From positions 1 through 41,404 of the forward strand of contig CAJJBO010000020.1 of NCBI GenBank assembly GCA_905182485.1: a stretch of 41,404 nt of DNA. The letters run 5' to 3'. The notes beneath the pieces are model-generated. The model searched no databases, was not told where the DNA came from, and was given only the letters and a program-made list of their open reading frames with translations. This DNA is from an uncultured Luminiphilus sp. (GTDB lineage: Bacteria; Pseudomonadota; Gammaproteobacteria; Pseudomonadales; Halieaceae). Positions 15,105-23,884 of the stretch are shown here, one piece after another (position 1 is the first letter of the stretch; each line of letters begins with the position of its first letter). Position numbers and translations under genes: made by a program.

Positions 15105-16527
15105 ATGATTTATATTGTCAAAAAATTGCGACACTTTACTTCCATTGGAGGCAAAAAACGTGTCAAGCAGCTCCTTAGCCACTACGAAATCACTATTGGC
15201 GGCGGTCTCAGATCTGCAGATCACACTGTGCCCGAAGGGCGTGATCACCCATGTAGAATCTGATTCGGACCTACTGGAACTCTTGCCGCTGTCCATCCTA
15301 ACCGGACTCAGCTGGCTTGAACTCATTCAGGAAGCCGATATCGACTTGACTCGCAACACGATAAAAGCAGCTCGGTCAAACCCTGGCGCGCCCAGTCGGA
15401 TAGATGTGGTGCTGTGCCCGGAGGGTCAGGTAGAAATGATTCCGCTGAGTTGCTGGGTATGCGCGGATGCGGAAACCGACGCGACCTATTTGATATGTAT
15501 GGACCTGCGCAGTGAAACAAGCCTCAAGCAACAACTCGTCAACGCCCAAAGAACACTGGAGCAAGACTATTGGAATAACCGCCGACTAGAGGCGCGCTAC
15601 CGCAGGATGATGGAGATGATGTCGGAAGGCTTCCTCGTCATTGATGATCTTTCAGGGCGGGTGCTTGAAGCAAACAGCACTGCCCCATCAGACGCAGTTG
15701 GTGAAGACGCGTTAGTAGGCCGGGTCTTCCCTGTTGGTCTAGAGAATAGCGGATCCCGCGCCGTCACAGAGTTGCAGCGAGAATCACGCAGTGTCACGGG
15801 CATGGTTACCGGAGAGGTGACAACGAGCGCAGGGGATATCCTGGCCATCGGCGTCGTGTGCCTGCGCCAGGGTAATGAAACCCGACTGCTCGTGTGCATC
15901 GCTCCAGTATCGAGTAATGCCGCTGAGATTGGCATGTCCAACGATGCTTTTGACCATTCACCTGATGGCATTCTGGTCACCAACGAGACCGGGGTTGTCA
16001 TCACAGCCAACGCCGCCTACCTTAATTTGGCCGGCATACACGAGGAGTCTCAGGCCGCGGGTAGACGAGCTGACCGATGGTTGGGGCGCTCGAATGTCGA
16101 TCTAAACGTCATGCTAGGCAATGTGGGAACCGACAGCCCCCTACAACTATTCAGCACGGTGCTCCGAACAGAAACGGGCATGCTCATTGATGTGGAGCTT
16201 TCAGCTGTGCAGGCACCGGTCAATGATCAAATCGTGATTCTGATGTTTATTAGAGACATTAGTCGGCGCATCGATAACCGACAGACTACTGATGTCCACT
16301 TACCCCGCTCAATAGAGCAAATAACAGGCAGAGTAGGACGGGTTCCCCTGAAGCAGTTAGTGAGAGAGTCGACCGATGTCATCGAGGCACTCTGCGTGGA
16401 GGCCGCCTTGAAGCTGACAAAGGACAACCGCGCAGCGGCAGCGGAACTGCTGGGTTTAAGCAGGCAGAGCCTCTACACCAAGTTAAAGCGATTTGACATC
16501 GGTGATTCAGAAGACGAGGTTGCGTGA
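15105..16527 (+). CDS. ppsR: PpsR/CrtJ transcriptional repressor of photosynthesis genes
   Basis: Redox- and light-responsive repressor of bch, crt and puc genes. About 470 residues: a PAS-like N-terminal domain (~25-140), a linker coiled coil (LKQQLVNAQRTLEQDYWNNR), a PAS domain (MMEMMSEGFLVIDDLSGRVL), another PAS domain (AFDHSPDGILVTNETGVVIT) and a C-terminal Fis-type helix-turn-helix (AAAELLGLSRQSLYTKLKRF). The Cys in EALCVEAALKL, about residue 427, matches the redox-active Cys of the CrtJ/PpsR HTH. The main frame starts only at TTG 15115, but GGAGGG at 15091-15096 is ideally placed for ATG 15105, which is in another frame. Removing one A from the A6 run at 15120-15125 joins them, so ATG 15105 is probably the true start. 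Divergent from bchF. Confidence 0.93.
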
Positions 16528-16581
16528 TGCAACGCCAACGTCGATGCCCTGATCGCGACGGTCAATGTCTGCGCACAAAAA

Positions 16582-16600
16582 AGGGTGCACTGGGCACCCT
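16582..16600 (-). terminator. Rho-independent terminator of azurin gene
   Basis: The minus-strand reading is AGGGTGC, loop CCAGT, GCACCCT, then a run of Ts (complement of the A run at 16577-16582). The seven-base-pair GC-rich stem plus T tract lies just after the azurin stop. In the plus direction there is no T tract, so it would not be a standard terminator for ppsR. Confidence 0.75.
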
Positions 16601-16633
16601 AATCACGCATCTGGTGAGATCGACTGATACCGA

Positions 16634-17146
16634 CTAGACCAGTTTGAACGAGCCTTTCATCATTCCCCAATGCCCAGGGAAACTACAAAAGTAGGTATAA
16701 GACTCATCTGCAGTCATACCACTGGTAGCGAAGGTTACGGATGTTGAATCACCGCCACCAATTATTTGTGAGCCTGCAAGAACTCGTGCATCACCGGCGG
16801 GAAGATAGTTATTGCTAAGACCCTCTCTCATCCCTGCATTTGCCACATCATTAAAGTCCGCTGAGGTCGTGAGCACCCAATTATGGCCCATGCCCTCTTT
16901 AGGCAGTCGTCCAGTGTGCACCAGAGTCACCGTCACTTCAGCACAAGAGGCAGGCGCACTCATCTCTAATATGTTGTACTGCATAGTATCGCTTGCTTCG
17001 ATCGTCAGCTGACAGTCTGGATTAGCCGCTGCCTCCTCCACAACAGCCTCTTCCACAACAGCCTCTTCATGATGAGCCGACAATGCGTGTGGGATAGATA
17101 TAAAGGGGGCCAACAAGGCGCCACCGATCAACATTTTTAATTTCAT
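16634..17146 (-). CDS. azu: Azurin, periplasmic blue copper protein
   Basis: Type I copper electron carrier. A signal peptide (MKLKMLIGGALLAPFISIPH, cleavage probably near ALSA) is followed by a short acidic segment with VVEEA twice in tandem, then a full azurin domain. Cu ligands are visible: His in MGHNWVL, then Cys, His and Met in YFCSFPGHWGMMKGSF. The disulfide pair is CQLTIEA and SCAEVTV. About 125 mature core residues, as in Pseudomonas azurin. GGAG lies about 8-10 bases before ATG 17146, and a clear terminator follows. It sits between ppsR and bchG and is divergent from bchG, suggesting, but not proving, electron delivery to the reaction centre or the respiratory chain. Confidence 0.95.
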   Translation of the reverse strand: MKLKMLIGGALLAPFISIPHALSAHHEEAVVEEAVVEEAAANPDCQLTIEASDTMQYNILEMSAPASCAEVTVTLVHTGRLPKEGMGHNWVLTTSADFNDVANAGMREGLSNNYLPAGDARVLAGSQIIGGGDSTSVTFATSGMTADESYTYFCSFPGHWGMMKGSFKLV

Positions 17147-17172
17147 AATACTCTCCGGTTTTGGATTTTCCG

Positions 17173-17190
17173 GTTGTACATACGTACAAC
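17173..17190. promoter_or_regulatory. Palindromic candidate operator upstream of azurin
   Basis: GTTGTAC-ATAC-GTACAAC has perfect seven-base arms around a four-base spacer, 27-44 bases before the azurin ATG and just downstream of the putative -10. The spacing (TGT-N8-ACA) differs from the PpsR TGT-N12-ACA site, so another dimeric regulator is more likely. Which one is unknown. Confidence 0.5.
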
Positions 17191-17195
17191 TTTCG

Positions 17196-17245
17196 AGAGT
17201 AGATTTAAAAAAATTAATTTGACAATACTAAGTGTAGAATAAAAT
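17196..17245. promoter_or_regulatory. Overlapping divergent promoters of azurin and bchG
   Basis: For azurin (minus): TTGTCA (17225-17220), 18 bases, then TACTCT (17201-17196). For bchG (plus): TTGACA (17219-17224), then TAAAAT (17240-17245) with a short 15-base spacer. The two -35 boxes occupy the same bases. TGT-N12-ACT at 17233-17250 is one base off a PpsR palindrome. The azurin -10 shares the 9-mer GAGAGTAGA (plus strand) with the bchF promoter. These are motif readings only. Confidence 0.35.
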
Positions 17246-17279
17246 TGACTTAACTCCGGTCCATCGCCAAGATTGTTGT

Positions 17280-18189
17280 ATGAATCAGTCTGCCCCGGTC
17301 AACGCAGCAGTTGGCAGGGCGTCACCGGGCGCGCTGCTAGAACTGCTCAAACCGATCACATGGTTTCCACCTATGTGGGCGTTTCTGTGCGGCTGGATTT
17401 CTGCAGGGCCCGGAACAGGTCTGAGCGGTTGGTCCTTGCTAGCAGGCGTCGTACTTACCGGACCCCTGGTCTGCGGCGCCAGTCAGATTGTGAATGATTG
17501 GTACGATCAAGATGTCGACGCGCTGAACGAGCCACACCGACCCATTCCCTCGGGGCGCGTCCCCGGTAAGACGGCTTTTTGGTTTGCGGTCGTGTGGGCA
17601 GCCATCGCACAGGCTTGGGCCATTCTGTTAGGACCATGGGTCGCGGCGGCTACCGGCTTAGGACTCGCATTGGCCTGGGCTTACAGCGCACCGCCACTGC
17701 GTCTCAAAATGAATGGCTGGTGGGGTAATAGCGCGGTTGCCATCAGTTATGAAGGGCGTCGCCTGGATCACGGGCGCCGCTATTGTCATCGGTGGTGACC
17801 TACCCGCACAGCCGATTCTGCTCATCGCACTACTCTATAGTATCGGTGCCCACGGCATCATGACCCTTAACGATTTTAAAAGTGTTGAGGGTGATCTAAC
17901 GATGGGGATCCGCTCACTGCCCGCACAGCTCGGCCCCACGCGCGCGGCGCGGGTCGCTTGCCTCTTTATGCTGCTGCCACAGATCATTGTCATCCTATTA
18001 TTAGTCCGCTGGGCTCTTACGCCTTTTGCGCTTGCTGTCGGCCTTGTGGTGATCGCGCAATGTCTCGCGATGCGCAAACTGCTGCAGGATCCAAAACAAT
18101 TTGCCCCCTGGTACAACGCCACCGGTGTCTCCCTTTATGTCTTGGGCATGATGGCCGTCGCAATCGGTCTCGGCGGGTGGCTAGCATGA
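17280..18189 (+). CDS. bchG: Bacteriochlorophyll synthase (one frame break)
   Basis: UbiA-family prenyltransferase that esterifies bacteriochlorophyllide a with geranylgeranyl or phytyl diphosphate. The Mg2+-diphosphate motif NDWYDQDVDALNEPHRPIPS and the second region TLNDFKSVEGDLTMGIRSLP are both visible, with about eight helices. The frame breaks near 17752: dropping one G from the GGG in GAAGGGCGTC restores SYEGVAWITGAAIVIGGDLP. Reassembled length is about 303 residues. The start at ATG 17280 gives KPITWFPPMWAFLCG, the usual N-terminal motif, though only a weak ribosome site is seen. The stop overlaps the next ATG (ATGA). Confidence 0.94.
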
Positions 18190-19568
18190 GCCTATCCCAG
18201 GCAAGACAGCTGAGTTGGTGGCATATTGTTCGCCTGGGCCTTATCCAGACGGCATTGGGTGGCATTGTGGTACTCACCACTTCTACGCTGAATCGAATTA
18301 TGGTGGTGGAGCTGGCGCTCGCCGCCTCATTGCCAGGCTTTTTAGTGACCATCCACCACATTGTGCAATTAGCGCGACCGCGGATCGGTTACGGCTCTGA
18401 CATCGGAGGTCGCCGAACGCCTTGGATCGTCGGTGGCATGTTTATTTTAGCGATCGGCGGAGTTGGCGCTGCATTTGGCACGACCCTGATCCCGCAAAAC
18501 CATTGGTTAGGCGTCGGCATTTCAGCACTGGGCTTTTTTGCGATCGGCGTCGGCACCGGCGCCACGGGCACCTCCTTACTCGCGCTATTGGCAAAGCATG
18601 TTGCCTCAGAGCGGAAGCCCGCCGCGGCGGCACTGGTATGGTTCATGATGATTATCGGCTTTGCCGTCACCGCTGGCGTTGCCGGACACTTTCTCGACCC
18701 CTACTCCCCTGAGCGATTACTGGTCGTGACATCGACAGTCTCGCTGCTCGCCGTTCTCATCACGCTACTGGTGATTCGAGGCATTGAACCCGAGACACCT
18801 GTCCCACTAGTCGCCGATATCGTGGCGTGGGAGGCCTCGCCAAAAAGCCCCTTTATGACGGCCTTGGCAGATGTGTGGACTGATCCACAAGCGCGCATCT
18901 TTACTATTTTTGTTTTTGTGTCGATGCTCGCTTACTCGGCTCAAGATCTTATTTTAGAACCCTTCGCCGGTTTGGTATTTGGCCGCACGCCTGGAGAGTC
19001 CACGCAGTTAGCAGGGGTACAACATGCCGGTGTATTACTCGGCATGGCCGCCATGGCGGCGTCGACACTACTCTTTAAGTCGCGCGGGGCCAGTCTACTG
19101 CGACTATGGATCCGCGGAGGTTGCTTGCTCTCAGCGGTGGCCCTTTTCTTACTGTGCTGGGGCGGGCTGTCCAGCGCCACGTGGCCCCTCGAGGCCAATG
19201 TCTTTTTACTGGGCACGGCCAACGGCGGTTTTGCCGTCGCCGCGATTGGCGCCATGATGGTACTGGCGAGTGCCGGCCAACAGAAACGAGAAGGCATCCG
19301 CATGGGATTATGGGGTGCCGCTCAAGCCATTGCGTTTGCCCTTGGCGGCTTTTTGGGCACCGTGGCAGTTGATCTCACGCGCTACTGGCTCGATGAGCCC
19401 GCGATCTCTTACGGGCTCGTTTTTGCCTGCGAAGGATTCCTATTCTTAATTGCCGCGTCACTTGCACGGCACATTCACATCGCCAACTGGGGCCTCAGTA
19501 ACGAACCCGTTGCCCCCTCCTTTGGTGACATTGCTCTAGCGGAAGCTGGAGAGGGAGGCATCAGATGA
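18186..19568 (+). CDS. BCD-family MFS transporter (PucC/ORF428-like)
   Basis: Twelve-helix MFS protein of the bacteriochlorophyll-delivery family. It lies in the bchG-x-bchP position occupied by ORF428 in Rhodobacter capsulatus. LGLIQTALGGIVVLTTSTLN and RIMVVELALAASLPGFLV are the family N-terminal motif; DLILEPFAGLVFGRTPGEST is the mid-protein motif; GIRMGLWGAAQAIAFALGGF is the C-terminal motif. About 460 residues, intact. ATG 18186 overlaps the bchG stop and its stop overlaps bchP. Longer open sequence upstream lies inside bchG. Likely handles pigment delivery to light-harvesting proteins; substrate transport itself is unproven. Paralogue of lhaA here. Confidence 0.9.
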   Translation: MSLSQARQLSWWHIVRLGLIQTALGGIVVLTTSTLNRIMVVELALAASLPGFLVTIHHIVQLARPRIGYGSDIGGRRTPWIVGGMFILAIGGVGAAFGTTLIPQNHWLGVGISALGFFAIGVGTGATGTSLLALLAKHVASERKPAAAALVWFMMIIGFAVTAGVAGHFLDPYSPERLLVVTSTVSLLAVLITLLVIRGIEPETPVPLVADIVAWEASPKSPFMTALADVWTDPQARIFTIFVFVSMLAYSAQDLILEPFAGLVFGRTPGESTQLAGVQHAGVLLGMAAMAASTLLFKSRGASLLRLWIRGGCLLSAVALFLLCWGGLSSATWPLEANVFLLGTANGGFAVAAIGAMMVLASAGQQKREGIRMGLWGAAQAIAFALGGFLGTVAVDLTRYWLDEPAISYGLVFACEGFLFLIAASLARHIHIANWGLSNEPVAPSFGDIALAEAGEGGIR

Positions 19569-20761
19569 CACAACCGCACACAGATTACGATACGATCGTG
19601 GTGGGTGGCGGCCCGTCGGGCGCGACTGCAGCTCATGAGCTGGCAAACAAGGGTCACCGGGTATTGCTGCTGGAACGTGGCTTCAGGATCAAACCCTGCG
19701 GTGGCGCCATCCCCCCTTGCCTACTGCAGGAGTTCGATATTCCCGATCATCTGGTCGTTGCGCGAATCCGTTCAGCGCGCATGATTTCTCCCAAAGGTCA
19801 GTCGGTGGATATGCCGATCGATGGCACGTTTGTCGGCATGGTCGATCGCGATGAATTTGATCCTTGGTTGCGACAACGCGCTAGTGAAGCCGGTGCCACA
19901 GTGGTGCCAGGAGTCTTTAAGTCACTCGAATACCAAGAAGAGCTGGTTTCGCTCACGTATCAAACGAAAGACGAGAATCCTCGCACTGTTACGGTCACGG
20001 CGCGCAGTGTGCTCGGTGCCGACGGCGCTCGCTCTGCCGTCGCCAGAGCCACGATTCCCGATGCGGAGAAAACACCCTGGGTGCTGGCTTATCACGAGAT
20101 TATCGAGGTACCCGAAGATCAAAATTGGGACGCTTATGACCCGGACCGCTGTGACGTCTGGTATCAAGGCCGTCTCTCACCTGATTTTTATGCTTGGGTC
20201 TTTCCTCATGGCAAAAACGCGAGTATTGGAGTAGGCAGTGCCCACAAAGATTTCTCAGCCAAAGCCTCAGTCGCGGCGCTGCGTGCGGATGTAGGACTAG
20301 CAGAGGCGACGACCAAACGCAAAGAAGGCGCCCCCATTCCTATGAAACCAATGAAGCGCTGGGATGACGGTCGCGCGGTCTTAGTGTCGGGTGATGCGGC
20401 GGGTGTGGTCGCACCAGCCTCCGGTGAGGGCATTTACTACGCCATGCTCTGTGGGCGGCTCAGTGCCAATGCCCTCGATGCCTTCTTAGCAACAGGTGAT
20501 GCACGCGCACTCGCTCAAGCCCGTAAACAATTTATGAAACTCCACGGCAAGGTCTTTTGGGTGCTCGGATTACTACAGCGCTTTTGGTACGGCACCGACA
20601 AGCGGCGCGAAAAATTTGTCGCTATGTGCCGAGACCCTGACGTGCAGACCTTAACGTGGCAGTCGTACACCACCAAAAAATTGGTGCGTCGCCGACCTTT
20701 TGCACATATTCGTGTGTTCTTTAAGGACGTAGCACAATTACTGGGGCTTTCACGAGCGTAA
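19565..20761 (+). CDS. bchP: Geranylgeranyl reductase (bacteriochlorophyll)
   Basis: FAD-dependent reductase that saturates three double bonds of the geranylgeranyl tail to phytyl. The N-terminal dinucleotide motif YDTIVVGGGPSGATAAHELA and LERGFRIKPCGGAIPPCLLQ are diagnostic of BchP/ChlP. Further FAD contacts lie in VLGADGARSAVARA and VLVSGDAAGVVAPASGEGIY. The 398 residues match family length and the frame is intact. Translationally coupled to the preceding MFS gene (ATGA). The C-terminus ends with a basic tail (KKLVRRRPFAHIRVFF). Confidence 0.95.
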   Translation: MTQPHTDYDTIVVGGGPSGATAAHELANKGHRVLLLERGFRIKPCGGAIPPCLLQEFDIPDHLVVARIRSARMISPKGQSVDMPIDGTFVGMVDRDEFDPWLRQRASEAGATVVPGVFKSLEYQEELVSLTYQTKDENPRTVTVTARSVLGADGARSAVARATIPDAEKTPWVLAYHEIIEVPEDQNWDAYDPDRCDVWYQGRLSPDFYAWVFPHGKNASIGVGSAHKDFSAKASVAALRADVGLAEATTKRKEGAPIPMKPMKRWDDGRAVLVSGDAAGVVAPASGEGIYYAMLCGRLSANALDAFLATGDARALAQARKQFMKLHGKVFWVLGLLQRFWYGTDKRREKFVAMCRDPDVQTLTWQSYTTKKLVRRRPFAHIRVFFKDVAQLLGLSRA

Positions 20762-20764
20762 AGC

Positions 20765-21028
20765 GTGCCTGACTGGTTCACGATTACTGGGCTCATTGAT
20801 GTCATCTTGCTGGGCATGATGGTCGAGGCGCTTTGGCTTTTTTGGCGCCATCGTAAAGCGAGACTTCACGGCCCACCTCCGCTACTACTCCATCTGGTGT
20901 CTGGCGCCCTGTTGCTCATAGCCATGAAACAAGCGCTAGCCAACATGCCTGATCTCTTTGTCGCGGCGACCTTGGGGGTTGCTGGCTTAGCACACCTCGC
21001 CGACTTACGAACCGCTTCAAACACCTGA
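20765..21028 (+). CDS. Small membrane protein downstream of bchP
   Basis: 87 residues with two or three hydrophobic segments (ITGLIDVILLGMMVEALWLF; HLVSGALLLIAMKQAL; FVAATLGVAGLAHLADL) separated by a basic, Pro-rich loop (RHRKARLHGPPPLLL). It begins at GTG 20765, three bases after the bchP stop, and is followed by a weak hairpin, so it is the last gene of the bchG operon. I do not recognise a named family. Position suggests a photosynthesis-related accessory role. Confidence 0.7.
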   Translation: MPDWFTITGLIDVILLGMMVEALWLFWRHRKARLHGPPPLLLHLVSGALLLIAMKQALANMPDLFVAATLGVAGLAHLADLRTASNT

Positions 21029-21039
21029 TGCAATCAATC

Positions 21040-21060
21040 GGGTGGGTAACACCGCCCTTT
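21040..21060 (+). terminator. Weak terminator-like hairpin after the bchG operon
   Basis: GGGTGG, loop GTAACA, CCGCCC (one G-T pair), then TTT. It lies 12 bases after the stop of the small membrane gene. The T tract is short, so termination is only plausible. Confidence 0.4.
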
Positions 21061-21241
21061 ATGATGAACTCGATTCCGGCGCTAGATTCTGACAGGTAAA
21101 TGACCGCAGTGAATAAGGCACGTCATGGCTCCCTAATTGATGACACTCGCTAAGCCCTGCAGAGTGGCTGGCTGGCGCGCAACAGCATCTTGGCTACGTA
21201 TCTGGTAAATTCGCGATTGATCTTCAGGAAGACGTCTGTCC

Positions 21242-23848
21242 ATGCCAGTTATCCCCTTTATCTTATCGATCACGCTATCGACTATTAGTCGTGTGTCTAC
21301 GCACTGTCGCTGCCCCCATTGTGCAACCTGGCGCACCCGGCGAGACCTCACGCCTACTCAGTGCTGACGTCGCCATCCAGATTGCCAATACCAGCCATAC
21401 GCCGGACGATATTCAGTTCATACAAGACATGATGGTGCATCATCAGCAGGCGCTGGATATGGCCGTGCTCGCAAAAGTTCGCACCAATGCTCCCGGCGTT
21501 CTAGACGCATCAGGCAGGATCGAGGCATCGCAAGCGGATGAAATTGCCTTTATGACGCAATGGCTGATAGCGCGCGGTGAGCCGCTGATCAATCAACTGC
21601 ATGCGGACGATCATCAGCATCACGTCATGATGGGTATGGCGACACCCGCGCAGATGCAAAGCCTTAGCGACGCAACCGGTAGTGACTTTGATCGACATTT
21701 TCTAAGTTTGATGATCACCCACCACGAAGGCGCACTCGAGGAGGACGGATTTTCCTGGAACAGCCCGGTGCGGCCTACGATCCAACATTATTCGAATTCA
21801 CCACAGACATTGTTAACGATCAGGAAAAAGAGATTGAACGCATGCACGGCTTATTGGTTGGCCTTTCAGATGACCCGCGTGCGCATCTTGCGGCTGGACT
21901 TTATGACGCCGAAGAAGCCATTTGGCATCTTGAAAAAGTAGCCGTATTGACCAAACCTCCGGGTTTTTATGACCCGGCCAACCCTGCCGAGTTGCCAGCG
22001 GCACGGTTCATGGTGACCGCGCCGACAGCAGATTCCGCTGACGAAATTGAGGCCGTTACCGACCACAACATGCACCAAAGCGCCGAGCACCAACAACATA
22101 GCAAGCGAGCTCAGCAGACCGAGTCCGACGATATCGGCAAACAGGCTGAAGCGCTGGACCCAGAGCGCACTGAGACAACTGGCAAGGAGCGCACCGCAAA
22201 AAATACTGACGACACCGAATCTGCTGATGAGCAGGATGAACCCGAAGCTCGCGCCCCACTGCTGAGTTTTTCTAATACCGACATCGCGTTTTGGGACAAC
22301 ATTATGGTGGCGGGGAGCTACCATGGTTTTAACCTTTATGAGCTGGCTGAGGAGACCGCTCCCTCACTGCTGGCGTCCGTCGTGTGCCCCGGTGGGCAGG
22401 GTGATGTTTCCATCGTCGGACACCTCCTCATACTGTCGGTGGAAGAAACACGTAGCCGAGTTGATTGCGGGTTAGAGGGCATCCGCGGTGATGTGAACGC
22501 TGATCGTTTTCGCGGGATCCGTATTTTTGATATCAGTGATTTAACGCAACCGCGGCAAGTCGGTGCCGTGCAAACGTGTCGCGGTTCACACACCCATTCC
22601 GTCGTGGCAGGCCCCGACGAGCAGGGCAAACTGATTGTCTACAACTCAGGTATCTCTCGCGTACGTGAAGAGGAAGAACTGGCGGGCTGTATCGATGAGT
22701 CTCCCGGCGATAACCGCACCGCGCTATTTCGGATCGACGTGATCGAAATTCCTGTCGACGACCCTGCCAACGCCCGCATTATTGATAGCCCTACCGTGTT
22801 TGCCGACCCCGAGACCGGAGCCCTGTCGGGCCTCTGGCGAGGCGGCGACCATGGGGATGAGACGCAAGAGACCTACCGCACCGATCAGTGCCATGACATT
22901 ACGGTGTTCCCCAGTTTACAACTCGCTGCGGGCGCGTGCTCCGGTAACGGAATCCTGTTCGACATCAGTGATCCGCGACGTCCGGAGCGCATCGATGTTG
23001 CGACCGATACAGGCTTTGCCTACTGGCACTCGGCCACCTTCAACAACGACGGTACTAAAGTGGTTTTCACGGATGAGTGGGGCGGCGGCACTCGTCCTCG
23101 CTGTCGCACCTACGACCCACTCACATGGGGAGCTGATGCGATCTACGATATCGTCGACGGCAAACTCATTTTTCAAAGTCATTACAAGATGAGCGCGCCC
23201 CAGCTCGAAACTGAAAATTGTGTGGCTCATAATGGCTCGATCATCCCCGTGCCCGGGCGCGATATTTTTGTGCAAGCGTGGTACCAAGGCGGCCTGTCGA
23301 TCATCGATTTCACCGACTCCAAAAATCCGATTGAAATCGCATACTTTGATCGTGGACCTATCGATGCCGAAGATCTTGTTACGGGCGGTTATTGGTCAGC
23401 GTATTGGTATAACGGTCACATTTATGGCACCGAAATTATCCGCGGGATCGATGTCTTTGCGCTCAAGCCAAGTGACTACCTCACCGCGAATGAAATCGCA
23501 GCTGCCACCTTAGCGGACCAGGGCGGGCAATTTAATCCGCAGCAGCAACTTCCCAATACTTGGCCAGCGGCACCGATTGTGGGGATGGCTTACCTGGACC
23601 AATGGGTGAGAGCGCATCCGAACGAGACAGCAAAGATGGATCCACTATATGACCTGCTCCGTGAGGCCGACGTACGCCTCACTGCACAAGAAAGCGACAC
23701 TGCACTCTCGGCCGAACTGCAACAGTGGGCTCAATCGCCAGCAGTGATAACATCGACTGCTCTGCGTGAGGCGCTCGAGGCGATCAGCGCACGTTTAATG
23801 GCCGTTGAGACCAACAACCTTGCTAGCATGAGCCCCCGACATAACTAA
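21242..23848 (+). CDS. DUF305-LVIVD fusion protein, exported (two frame breaks)
   Basis: Large exported protein of unknown function. A DUF305 domain (ferritin-like, His/Met-rich) shows FIQDMMVHHQQALDMAVLAK and FLSLMITHHEGALEE. A Glu/Asp/Gln-rich low-complexity linker follows, then LVIVD-type propeller repeats: GIRIFDISDLTQPRQVG, GILFDISDPRRPERID and GGLSIIDFTDSKNPIEIA, with FAYWHSATFNNDGTKVVFTD between. The two ORFs join if a shift near 21745 is corrected (EQPGAAYDPTLFEFTTDIVN lies in the bridging frame). ATG 21242 gives a hydrophobic leader MPVIPFILSITLS that joins LVVCLRTVAAP after one base is dropped near 21281. GTG 21291 is the start without correction. Metal binding is inferred from the His-rich DUF305 part. 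Confidence 0.8.
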
Positions 23849-23884
23849 AAAAACACTTTGGAAACGCTTAAAAAAGGAAGCCAG

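Noticed and set aside
21133-21351. 72-codon minus-strand ORF before the DUF305 gene
   Set aside because: No ribosome site or recognisable content; it overlaps the leader of the DUF305 gene.
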